Shown: positions 1 to 8,644, counted from the stretch's first letter. The stretch: 22,500 bases of DNA from Symsagittifera roscoffensis (GCF_963678635.1 NW_026970970.1:1-22500), one strand, 5' to 3'. Notes: a model not told the origin generated them from the sequence alone. Numbers and translations: made by a program.

Positions 1-1368
1 AGATGACGTTGCCGTCGTAATGCCAAGAGAGTAAGTTCGGGAATTTTAACCCGATGCTCTTTCGAGACTCAGCAGTTTTCAAAAAACCACTATTCAAGAC
101 TTTGGCCTTAGCCTGTCTTTTAGAATCGACTAACTCATGTGCAAATGCTGTTCACATGAAAACCTTTCCCGCTTCAGTCCTCAAAGTTCTCATTTGAGTA
201 CTTGCTACTTCCACCAAGATCTGCTCCATTGGCCGCTTCGAGCATATACTCACGTATACACTTTTGCGCAACCAATGCGTCCTCCTACACATGAACATAC
301 TTTAAGACCAGTTCTAAACCAGTCTTAAGCATCCAGCCGAAGCCAGAATCTGATGTTCATGGTCAGGTATAGGCCACGAGCTCTAGTGCCATCCATTTTC
401 AGGGCTGATTGATTCGGCAGGTGAGTTGTTACACATTCCTTAGCGGTTTTCAACTTCCATGACCACCGTCCTGCTGTCAATATCAATCAACACCTTTTGT
501 GGTGACTCATGAGCAAGTAGTTAGGCGCCTTAACCCAACTTTTGGTTCATCCCACATCGCCGGTTCTGCTTACCAAAAGCGGCCCACAAAAAGCTCGCAT
601 TCAAAGTTCAAGTGCAATTAAGTCACAAGAACATCTCACCGATTTATAGTTTGAGAATAGGTGAAGGAAAAGTTTTCCCCCAGTCCTCTAATCATTCGCT
701 TTAACCGATGAAATTGCACAGCGAAGATTTTTCAATCTTGCTTAAGCTTTTGCTATCCTGAGGGAAACTTCGGAGGAAACCAGCTACTAGATGGTTCGAT
801 TAGTCTTTCGCCCCTATGCTCAGGTCAGACGATCGATTTGCACGTCAGAACCGCTTCGGGCTTCCACCATGGTTTCCCGTGGCTTCACCCTGCCCAAGCA
901 TAGATCACCATCTTTCGGGTCGTGTGCTACTTGCTCTGGATCAGTCATGTTTTAGCAACATAACCGTCCGTGGTTGCGAGACATCGCTTTGACGCTCTCA
1001 CCACAAAAGTTAATGCAACTCATAAAAGTTACACCGTTCACTTTCATTACGCGTGTACGCTTTCAAACAGCGACAGCACTTGCAAGCAACTCACACTCCT
1101 TGGTCCGTGTTTCAAGACGGGCTGTAGAGAGCATTGATTGGGATGTTAAGGTCAGACAGGCAAACAAAAGAGATAAAACTTTATCTCATTTAGTCAAGAC
1201 ACAACAAATTTGAAATCCGAAGAAAACAAATAGCTCGCATCTTTAACAATGATCACCAAAAGACTTTAACAACACTACCCGGTGGTCTAGAATCAAGTTC
1301 AAGACATTGGGCATGATAACGCTCACTCCAGTTCTCCTTCAACGGTTTCACGTACTTTTCACTCTCTC

Positions 1369-1406
<38 letters not shown>

Positions 1407-1745
1407 TGCTATCGGTCTCGCTTTATAATTAGCTTTTGGAGAGACATATCTCCAGCTTCGAGTTGCACTTTCAAACAACTCTACTCATAGGAATGCGCCG
1501 TCGACAAGTTATAACAAGACTGTTACGGGATTTTTACCCTCTTTGATGCTATTTTCCAATAGACATCCAGTCAAGTCAACAAGCCAGGCAGCAAACCATA
1601 CCGGACACCGAGGAGTGTTACCACTCCTCTTCCCGATGAGCTTTTCCCTGTTCATTCGCCATTACTAAGGGATTCTCGGTTGATTTCTTTTCCTCCCCTT
1701 ACTGATATGCTTAAGTTCAGGGGGTTCTCTCGTCCAAATCAGGTT
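1..1745 (-). rRNA. Large-subunit (28S-type) rRNA, 5' part, cut by window edge
   Basis: This is the 5' part of the LSU rRNA, read on the minus strand. Landmarks in order are the start region with CTGAACTTAAGCATATCAG (around 1700-1722), CCGTGAGGGAAAGTTGAAA (around 1381-1400), GAAACACGGACCAAGGAGT (around 1095-1113), CCCGAAAGATGGTGATCTATG (around 897-917), TAGCTGGTTTCCTCCGAA (around 770-787) and GTGTAACAACTCACC (around 421-436). It covers roughly domains I to III and then leaves the window. The 5' end is placed near 1745 by the segment that would pair with 5.8S and is uncertain by several bases. Near the start the usual CGC/GCG stem is replaced by CCC/GGG, a compensatory change that argues for a folded, functional molecule. 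No intron or R-element insertion is visible. Confidence 0.96.
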
Positions 1746-2059
1746 ACGATTTAAAGGCACTCAAGCATCCATAAAACTACCGAAGTAGTAATGTGCAGGA
1801 GTTTATCACTCTAGCTTAGGCAAACTGAAGATCGAACACTGTTTAAACGCGCTCTCAATGCAATCACATGTATCACACCGGTACTACATCTGAACAGCTC
1901 TTTGATCAACAGAATACCCAAGTTTGAGCGACTTGATTTAAGTGTTCTAACCAATCCCGAAGGATCTCGTAGATACACCAGCAAAAGAACGGACCAATCC
2001 GAAGACAGATCGCTCTTACCCTCAGATTTCTCCAAAAGTAAGCGTTCAATCGATTTCAA
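1746..2059 (-). other. Internal transcribed spacer 2 (ITS2)
   Basis: This is the spacer between 5.8S and LSU, about 314 bp long. The 75 bp next to LSU (1746-1820) are unique. Nearly all the rest (1821-2055) is homologous to the first 235 bp of the 332-bp unit repeated in ITS1. The first ~110 bp are almost identical to those units, and the remainder is clearly related but diverged. ITS2 and ITS1 normally share no sequence, so this is unusual. Confidence 0.88.
1821..2055 (-). repeat. ITS2 copy of the first 235 bp of the 332-bp ITS1 repeat
   Basis: The segment starts with caaactgaagatcgaacac, exactly as the ITS1 units do at 2341, 2673, 3005, 3337, 3669 and 4001. It ends at ttcaatcgatt, matching ttcactcgatt in the units. 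The first half is near-identical to the units and the second half carries scattered substitutions and small indels. It is separated from its other half (2244-2340) only by the 5.8S gene. Confidence 0.9.
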
Positions 2060-2213
2060 ATAACCCTGATTCGGACGCGATCAACAGCCGAAGCTGAGAC
2101 CGCCTTTTGCGTTAGAGAGGTCAGTAAACAAATCTTGCGATTCTTACTGAATTAACACATATAGCTGTGCTCCTCCTCGTAAAGCGAGCCTAGTGATCCC
2201 CCGTTGAAGGTTG
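2060..2213 (-). rRNA. 5.8S rRNA, highly divergent
   Basis: This is the 5.8S rRNA, which base-pairs with the LSU 5' end. The assignment rests on position (between SSU and LSU in the correct order), length (about 154 nt) and a colinear match to the family. The 5' end reads AACCTTCAACGGGGGATCAC, against the AACTTTCAACAACGGATCTC type. The core reads CGAGGAGGAGCACAGC where almost all eukaryotes have CGATGAAGAACGCAGC. Then come AGTAAGAATCGCAAGATT (for ATGTGAATTGCAGAATT) and TCTCTAACGCAAAAGGCG (for TCTTTGAACGCACATTGCG). A 3' hairpin CAGCTTCGGCTG and CGTCCGAATCAGGG follow. No better candidate exists elsewhere between SSU and LSU. The gene is missing from the second, deleted unit. Exact ends are estimates. 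Confidence 0.85.
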
Positions 2214-2243
2214 TTTTTCGACCATCTAGCACTGGTTTGATTT

Positions 2244-4113
2244 AGAACAAAGCCAACCGCAGTCGGACTTTGAGCTGTCTCGACCACCCTGTTTTTTAGC
2301 ATTTGGGCCTTCGCTTTCCTCAGTCTTTCTCTTACAACGGCAAACTGAAGATCGAACACTGTTTAAACGCGCTCTCAATGCAATCACATGTATCACACCG
2401 GTACTACATCTGAACAGCTCTTTGATCAACAGAATACCCAAGTTCGAGCGACTTGCTTAAGTGTTCTATCCAGTCCCTAAGGATCTGACAGATACACCAG
2501 TAAAAGAACCGGATCAATCCGAAGACTGATCACTCCTACGATCGGATTTCTCCAAAAGTAAGTGTTCACTCGATTAGAACAAAGCCAACCGCAGTCGGAC
2601 TTTGAGCTGTCTGGACCACCCTGTTCTTAAGCATTTGGGCCTTCGCTTTCCTCAGTCTTTCTCTTACAACGGCAAACTGAAGATCGAACACTGTTTAAAC
2701 GCGCTCTCAATGCAATCACATGTATCACACCGGTACTACATCTGAACAGCTCTTTGATCAACAGAATACCCAAGTTCGAGCGACTTGCTTAAGTGTTCTA
2801 TCCAGTCCCTAAGGATCTGACAGATACACCAGTAAAAGAACCGGATCAATCCGAAGACTGATCACTCCTACGATCGGATTTCTCCAAAAGTAAGTGTTCA
2901 CTCGATTAGAACAAAGCCAACCGCAGTCGGACTTTGAGCTGTCTGGACCACCCTGTTCTTAAGCATTTGGGCCTTCGCTTTCCTCAGTCTTTCTCTTACA
3001 ACGGCAAACTGAAGATCGAACACTGTTTAAACGCGCTCTCAATGCAATCACATGTATCACACCGGTACTACATCTGAACAGCTCTTTGATCAACAGAATA
3101 CCCAAGTTCGAGCGACTTGCTTAAGTGTTCTATCCAGTCCCTAAGGATCTGACAGATACACCAGTAAAAGAACCGGATCAATCCGAAGACTGATCACTCC
3201 TACGATCGGATTTCTCCAAAAGTAAGTGTTCACTCGATTAGAACAAAGCCAACCGCAGTCGGACTTTGAGCTGTCTGGACCACCCTGTTCTTAAGCATTT
3301 GGGCCTTCGCTTTCCTCAGTCTTTCTCTTACAACGGCAAACTGAAGATCGAACACTGTTTAAACGCGCTCTCAATGCAATCACATGTATCACACCGGTAC
3401 TACATCTGAACAGCTCTTTGATCAACAGAATACCCAAGTTCGAGCGACTTGCTTAAGTGTTCTATCCAGTCCCTAAGGATCTGACAGATACACCAGTAAA
3501 AGAACCGGATCAATCCGAAGACTGATCACTCCTACGATCGGATTTCTCCAAAAGTAAGTGTTCACTCGATTAGAACAAAGCCAACCGCAGTCGGACTTTG
3601 AGCTGTCTGGACCACCCTGTTCTTAAGCATTTGGGCCTTCGCTTTCCTCAGTCTTTCTCTTACAACGGCAAACTGAAGATCGAACACTGTTTAAACGCGC
3701 TCTCAATGCAATCACATGTATCACACCGGTACTACATCTGAACAGCTCTTTGATCAACAGAATACCCAAGTTCGAGCGACTTGCTTAAGTGTTCTATCCA
3801 GTCCCTAAGGATCTGACAGATACACCAGTAAAAGAACCGGATCAATCCGAAGACTGATCACTCCTACGATCGGATTTCTCCAAAAGTAAGTGTTCACTCG
3901 ATTAGAACAAAGCCAACCGCAGTCGGACTTTGAGCTGTCTGGACCACCCTGTTCTTAAGCATTTGGGCCTTCGCTTTCCTCAGTCTTTCTCTTACAACGG
4001 CAAACTGAAGATCGAACACTGTTTAAACGCGCTCTCAATGCAATCACATGTATCACACCGGTACTACATCTGAACAGCTCTTTGATCAACAGAATACCCA
4101 AGTTTGAGTGACC
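2244..4113 (-). repeat. 332-bp tandem repeats in ITS1 (5 full copies plus ends)
   Basis: Units start at 2341, 2673, 3005, 3337 and 3669 with an exact period of 332 bp. A truncated copy (4001-4113) ends where an LSU fragment begins. The internal units look essentially identical. Each unit is the ITS2 segment 1821-2055 (235 bp) fused to the ITS1 segment 2244-2340 (97 bp). The 188 bp between these (2056-2243), which contain the whole 5.8S gene, are absent from every unit. The same array continues in the deleted second unit. Confidence 0.95.
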
Positions 4114-4330
4114 TCCCATCATCAATGGGGGATTGCATTCCTATCTGACATCGGGGTCAACAGCATCAATATACTTGATACTGCCAATTTAAACCATTAA
4201 AGGCAATTTTCATGATGCAGATAGAGCAATTCAATCTACGCTTTAGGTCATCAATTGTAGCTTCGCATCCGCCTTCTCAGGCAGACGCTTGAAACCAGGG
4301 AACTGAACACACTGTTCCTCTCGTACTAAG
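4114..4330 (-). pseudogene. LSU rRNA 3'-end fragment with sarcin-ricin loop, in ITS1 (copy 1)
   Basis: On the minus strand this begins CTTAGTACGAGAGGAAC, the universally conserved sarcin-ricin loop of the LSU 3' region. It continues through GCGAAGCTAC and then through sequence nearly identical to the LSU tail at about 14532-14720. Compared with that tail it lacks 34 nt, including the conserved GAACGCCTCTAAG segment, and it stops about 70 nt before the LSU 3' end. It is therefore a broken fragment inside ITS1 and not a working LSU end. Confidence 0.88.
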
Positions 4331-4517
4331 TGTTACCCAAGCATAGATCACCCTGTTTTTGAGCGTTTGGGCCCTCGCTTTTCTCAGTCTTACTCTTACG
4401 AAGGCAAACTGAAGATCGAACACTGTTTAAACGCTCTCTCAATGCAATCACATGTATCACACCGGTACTACATCTAAACAGCTCTTTGATCAACAGAATA
4501 CCCAAGTTCGAGCGACC
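4331..4517 (-). repeat. Chimeric spacer between LSU fragments
   Basis: This contains cccaagcatagatcacc, a 17-nt exact match to LSU positions 893-909. It is followed by the last ~58 bp of the ITS1-derived half of the 332-bp unit and then the first ~110 bp of its ITS2-derived half. A few substitutions separate it from the main array. Together with the adjacent LSU fragment it forms a composite unit with a 404-bp period (4114 to 4518). Confidence 0.85.
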
Positions 4518-4734
4518 TCCCATCATCAATGGGGGATTGCATTCCTATCTGACATCGGGGTCAACAGCATCAATATACTTGATACTGCCAATTTAAACCA
4601 TTAAAGGCAATTTTCATGATGCAGATAGAGCAATTCAATCTACGCTTTAGGTCATCAATTGTAGCTTCGCATCCGCCTTCTCAGGCAGACGCTTGAAACC
4701 AGGGAACTGAACACACTGTTCCTCTCGTACTAAG
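4518..4734 (-). pseudogene. LSU rRNA 3'-end fragment with sarcin-ricin loop, in ITS1 (copy 2)
   Basis: This is a second copy of the 217-bp LSU 3' fragment, apparently identical to the one at 4114-4330 and with the same 34-nt internal loss. It arose by duplication of the 404-bp composite unit. Confidence 0.88.
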
Positions 4735-4932
4735 TGTGATTACCCAAGCATAGATCACCCTGTTCTTAAGCATTCGGGCCTTCGCTTTCCTCAGTCTTTC
4801 TCTAACGAAAGCAAACTGAAAATCGTACACTGTTTAAACGACCAACAAACAAGCTTATCTAGGAGAAGTTACTCCTAAGCTACCATCTAAACAGCTTTTT
4901 GATCAACAGAATACCCAAGTTTGAGCGACTTC
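4735..4932 (-). repeat. Diverged ITS1 unit with substituted hairpin
   Basis: This is a diverged version of the chimeric spacer. The 17-nt LSU match and the ITS1-half end are present. About 60 bp of the usual ITS2-half core are replaced by different sequence containing an inverted repeat (AGGAG 4861-4865 with CTCCT 4872-4876, extended by AGCTT and AAGCT). The flanking gtttaaacg and tttgatcaacagaataccc parts are kept. Confidence 0.8.
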
Positions 4933-5122
4933 CTTTTGGCGTCAACAATGACGAGGCATTTGGCTACCTGCTTTTGGCGTCAACAATGACGAGGCATTTG
5001 GCTACCTGCTTTTGGCGTCAAAAATGACGAGGCATTTGGCTACCTGCTTTTGGCGTCAAAAATGACGAGGCATTTGGCTACCTGATTTTGGCGTCAACAA
5101 TGACGAGACATTTGGCTACCTT
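4933..5122. repeat. 38-bp tandem repeat, 5 copies, each with a small hairpin
   Basis: Units start at 4933, 4971, 5009, 5047 and 5085. Each contains ttttggcgtcaacaatgacg or a variant, with an inverted repeat CGTCA/TGACG around a 4-nt loop. The loop is acaa in units 1, 2 and 5 and aaaa in units 3 and 4, while the stem never changes. Confidence 0.95.
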
Positions 5123-5124
5123 CT

Positions 5125-5260
5125 CTCTTGCTATAATGCACCACTGACTCTCACTTGCTATCATCCACACCGAGCAAGCTACTTTGACTGGGAGCCCATC
5201 CCCAGTCTCAAGCTATCATGCACCACCGTTTTTCTTGCTAATGCACCACCATCATACTAA
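5125..5260. repeat. Diverged 100-bp-type repeat segment in ITS1
   Basis: This holds diverged pieces of the 100-bp repeat seen at 5425-5770: gcaccac strings, a gagcaagctactttgactggg stretch and a matching cccagtctc arm. It precedes the single 168-bp-type element. Confidence 0.75.
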
Positions 5261-5411
5261 GGATCACCAACAAGGATCACCTTGAGTTAACCTAACTTGC
5301 ATCAGGTCAACTCTCTTTGAATTATCTTTCGGGAATCTAAGGTGATCCATTAAGGACTACCTTGAGCCAATCTAACCTTAGCTAGACCAACTCTTAGATG
5401 AACCATGAAGG
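5261..5411. repeat. Single copy of the 168-bp IGS repeat, inside ITS1
   Basis: This runs ggatcaccaacaaggatcacc, then taacttgcatcaggtcaac, ttatctttcgggaatctaagg and taaggactaccttgag. The order is the same as in the IGS units starting at 11520, with about a dozen substitutions and a diverged end. The same module sits in ITS1 of the second unit. Confidence 0.88.
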
Positions 5412-5424
5412 AACATCATGCTAT

Positions 5425-5770
5425 CATGCACCACCGACTCTTCCTTGCTATTATCAACCACCGAGCAAGCTACTTTAACTGGGAGCCAATCCCCAGTCTC
5501 ATGCACCACCGTCTCTCTTACTCACATGCACCACCGACTCTTCCTTGCTATTATCAACCACCGAGCAAGCTACTTTAACTGGGAGCCAATCCCCAGTCTC
5601 ATGCACCACCGTCTCTCTTACTCTCATGCACCACCGACTCTTTCTTGCTATCATCAACCACCGAGCAAGCTACTTTGACTGGGAGCCAATCCCCAGTCTC
5701 ATGCACCACCGTCTCTCTTACACTCATGCACCACCGACTCTTTCTTGATTATGCACCACCACCTTTCAGC
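5425..5770. repeat. 100-bp tandem repeats in ITS1 (3 copies plus partial)
   Basis: Starts are at 5425, 5525, 5625 and 5725, giving a 100-bp period. Each unit carries catgcaccaccgactctt and a GACTGGG/CCCAGTC-type inverted repeat around agccaatc (for example 5677-5698). Overlapping short ORFs here are repeat artefacts. Confidence 0.92.
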
Positions 5771-5851
5771 AAAATCTCCAAAAAGATCTACTGCGTACCG
5801 GGTCATATTTAATGAGCTGACCGGCTCTTCGCTCAAACAGTGGCATTAGTC

Positions 5852-5872
5852 ACTGATCCTTCCGCAGGTTCC

Positions 5873-5910
<38 letters not shown>

Positions 5911-5996
5911 CAATTAAGCTCGATCCGCTTCCACCTATTGCCAGGACCGAAGTCTCAGCGACGGGCTTCCGCAATTCTTGCTTAAACATCCAATCA

Positions 5997-6036
<40 letters not shown>

Positions 6037-6481
6037 ATCCCCAGTAGTTGTTGACTACCGAGTACTAGGAATTCCTGGTTCACGAATGCAAGTTACAACA
6101 TTCGATCCCCTTCACGCTCATGAATTTTAGGTGATTACCCGGACCATATAGGCCAAGGTTATCCCTCAATTTAAATTCACCAGTGTAGCGCGCGTGCAGT
6201 CCAGGACATCTAAGGGCATCACAGACCTGTTATAGCCTCACTTCACTTGTGCTATTTAATTGCACATAGTACCTCTAAGAAGTAACCAATACTCTAACGA
6301 GAATGGCACTATTTAGATGATCAAGATCTCGTTCGTTATCGGAATTAACCAGACAGATCACTCCACTAACTAAGAACGGCCATGCACCACCGCCCATATA
6401 ATCATGAAAGATCATCAATCTGTCAATCCTTAAGATGTCTGGACCTGGTGAGATTTCCCGTGTTGAGTCAAATTAAGCCGC

Positions 6482-6527
<46 letters not shown>

Positions 6528-7666
6528 GATTTTGCAACCATACTTCCCCCGGAACCAATAAACTTTGGTTTCCCGGTTAATTTCTTGCCAAGTCAGAAGA
6601 GACTTTGACAAATCGTAAGTTGGTATAGTTTATGGTTAGAATTACGAGGGTATCTAATCCTCTTCAATACTCTAACTTTCGTTCTTGATTAATGAAAACA
6701 TTCTTGGCAAATGCTTTCGCAGTAGTTTGTCTTGCCACGATCCAAGAATTTCACCTCTAACGTAGCAATACAAATGCCCCCGGCTGTTCCTTTCAATCAT
6801 TACCGCACTTTAGCCACCGGCATCAGTAAAACGCGGGTCATTCTCCATTATTCCATGCTTGATTATTCAATCCCAAAGGATGCTTTGAACACTCTAATTT
6901 TCTCAAAGTGAAAACACCGTTTCCACACCTCGTCACATTTAAGTGCAAGGTATTTCTTCGATGCGAAGGATGAGCGTAACGAGTGGAAAGCGTTAACTAA
7001 CCACCATGTTACCGTTATACTCAAACAGATCCAACTATGAGCTTTTTAAACGCAGCAACTTTTGCATACGCTTGTAGAGGCTGGTATTACCGCGGCTGCT
7101 GGCACCAGACTTGCCCTCTACTCGATCATCAAAGGAGCTTTTGCATCCTTTCCATTCTGATTACAAACCATTAAGGCTCATATCATTATTTCTCGTCACT
7201 ACCTCCTCGTGCGGAGAGTGGGTAATTTGCGTGCCTGCTGCCTTCCTTGGATGTGGTAGCCGTTTCTAAGGCTCCCTCTCCGGAATCGAACCCTGATTCC
7301 CCGTTAGCCGTCACAACCATGGTAGTCCGTTACACTACCATCATAGGTTGATAGCTCAGAAATTCGGAAGCTGCGTCCCCCGGCCTAAGCCATCTGGGAT
7401 CTTTCAGTTACTTTGGATTCATCCGGTATGCGCCCGTACTTAGCAGGTCGCTCGGTGAATTCTTGTAAAAGTTCGCGACCGGAGTCACGCAATCTGCATG
7501 CATTAGCTGCAGGGTTACCGCAGTTATTCATCTGACAGGTAACTCAACTTTTAGATAGTAACTGATTTAATGAGCCATTCGCGGTTTCACTTTTGCAAGT
7601 TTCACTTACACATGCATGGCTTAGTCTTTCAGACAAGCATATGGCAACTGACAGGATCAATCAGTT
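5852..7666 (-). rRNA. Small-subunit (18S-type) rRNA, unit 1, complete
   Basis: This is the SSU rRNA of the decoding subunit, about 1,815 nt. The 5' end reads AACTGATTGATCCTGTCAGT, where most eukaryotes have AACCTGGTTGATCCTGCCAGT. Other landmarks are the 530 loop GTGCCAGCAGCCGCGGTAA (around 7087-7105), GAGGTGAAATTCTTGGATC (around 6740-6757), AAACTTAAAGGAATTGACGG (around 6508-6527), GTACACACCGCCCGTC (6005-6020) and the 3' end CCTGCGGAAGGATCA (around 5854-5870). After the 530 loop it reads TACCAGCCTCTACAAGCG instead of TTCCAGCTCCAATAGCG. GATAACGAACGAGA and CTCACCAGGTCCAGACA suggest an opisthokont. The conserved core is intact, so it looks functional. It is the first gene of a unit continuing through ITS1, 5.8S and LSU. 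Confidence 0.97.
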
Positions 7667-8640
7667 TAAAGTACTTCGGAAGCTAGCTTTTTCAAACCGA
7701 ACCCTGATTTGCAAGCTGCTACCTTTCCAGAAAGGCACACTAAGGTCAACCTTTCCCACGCACAAACTACTACTATCAGCATTTTAAACCTTCACGAGCT
7801 AAAGAAGTCTTGGACTCTAGAGGACTTAGGAAAGGCCGTCCTCTGACTAACTCAGTTAAACAGCATAGTTGTGCACCATTGGTACTGATACGGTAAACCA
7901 TATCCAACTACACCTATAAGTAAGTCTTTCCTGGGGCACCAAGTCCAGGCTTATGCAAGCGCCACCAAGCACGTTTCTTTGAGACCAAGACGACTTCATC
8001 TCGACAGCTCACTTAGTTAAACAGCACGGTTGTTGCACCTCTGGTGCTGATACGGCTAACCATATCCAACCATACCTATAAGCAAGCTACTTTGACTGGG
8101 GCACCAAGTTCAGTCTCATGCAAGAGCCATCAAGCATGATTAGAACCTTCACGAGCTAAAGCAATCTTGGACTCTAGAGGACTTAGGAAACGCCGTCCTC
8201 TGACTAACTCAGTTAAACAGCATAGTTGTGCACCATTGGTACTGATACGGTAAACCATATCCAACTACACCTATAAGTAAGTCTTTCCTGGGGCACCAAG
8301 TCCAGGCTTATGCAAGCGCCACCAAGCACGTTTCTTTGAGACCAAGACGACTTCAACTCGACAGCTCACTTAGTTAAACAGCACGGTTGTTGCACCTCTG
8401 GTGCTGATACGGCTAACCATATCCAACCATACCTATAAGCAAGCTACTTTGACTGGGGCACCAAGTCCAGTCTCATGCAAGAGCCACCAAGCATGATTTG
8501 GTTTACACCGGTTCATAGTTATGCGCAGTACTTAGAAGCACCTTAGCTAAAGCCAATCCTTCTTTTCACAAACAGCTCAACGACTGATTGCTTCACTTTC
8601 AAGCTTTTCTTAGCCTTCTCGAGAAGAGACTTTGCTCAAC
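7667..8640 (-). other. 5' external transcribed spacer region and promoter-proximal IGS (inferred)
   Basis: This lies directly upstream of SSU in transcription order, so it should hold the 5' ETS and perhaps the RNA polymerase I promoter. I cannot place a transcription start, because Pol I promoters are not conserved in sequence. The content is 120 bp of unique sequence, two 356-bp repeats (7787-8498) and 140 bp of unique sequence. A short ORF at 7593-7787 overlaps the SSU 5' end and is not a gene. Confidence 0.6.
7787..8498. repeat. 356-bp tandem repeat, 2 copies, upstream of SSU
   Basis: Copies start at 7787 and 8143 with aaccttcacgagctaaag and are nearly identical. Each contains two older, diverged half-repeats marked by agttaaacagca, ctgatacgg, aaccatatccaac and ggggcaccaagt. 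The half-repeats end in a hairpin related to the one in the ITS1 100-bp repeats, with stems GACTGG/CCAGTC or CCTGG/CCAGG. Confidence 0.92.
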
Positions 8641-8644
8641 TACA

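Larger units (their letters stand above)
2214..5851 (-). other. Internal transcribed spacer 1 (ITS1), ~3.6 kb, repeat-built
   Basis: This is the spacer between SSU and 5.8S. ITS1 is a few hundred bases in most eukaryotes, so 3.6 kb is very long. From 5.8S towards SSU it holds 97 bp of unique-side ITS1, five 332-bp repeats plus a partial one, two LSU 3' fragments each followed by pieces of the 332-bp unit, a 38-bp array of five copies, 100-bp-type repeats, one copy of the 168-bp IGS repeat, further 100-bp repeats, and about 80 bp of unique sequence next to SSU (5771-5851). No ORF here looks coding. Confidence 0.88.

Noticed and set aside
137-1213. Short plus-strand ORFs at 137-328 and 974-1213
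   Set aside because: They lie antisense inside conserved LSU rRNA sequence and have no recognisable domain.
1-1745. Intron or R1/R2-type insertion in LSU
   Set aside because: The conserved landmarks follow each other at expected spacing, with no long insertion in the part present.
1811-4529. Minus-strand ORFs of 67-82 codons in ITS2 and ITS1
   Set aside because: They follow the 332-bp repeat and cross rRNA-derived pieces. The period is not a multiple of 3, so no continuous frame is kept.
5418-5748. Plus-strand ORFs of 86 and 67 codons
   Set aside because: They are repetitive translations of the 100-bp repeat within ITS1, antisense to the precursor.
7080-7110. Bacterial-type SSU because of GGTAATACCAG after the 530 loop
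   Set aside because: The rest of the gene has eukaryotic signatures (AATTGACGGAAGGGCACCACCAGG, CCTGCGGAAGGATCA) and sits in a eukaryotic SSU-ITS-5.8S-LSU order.
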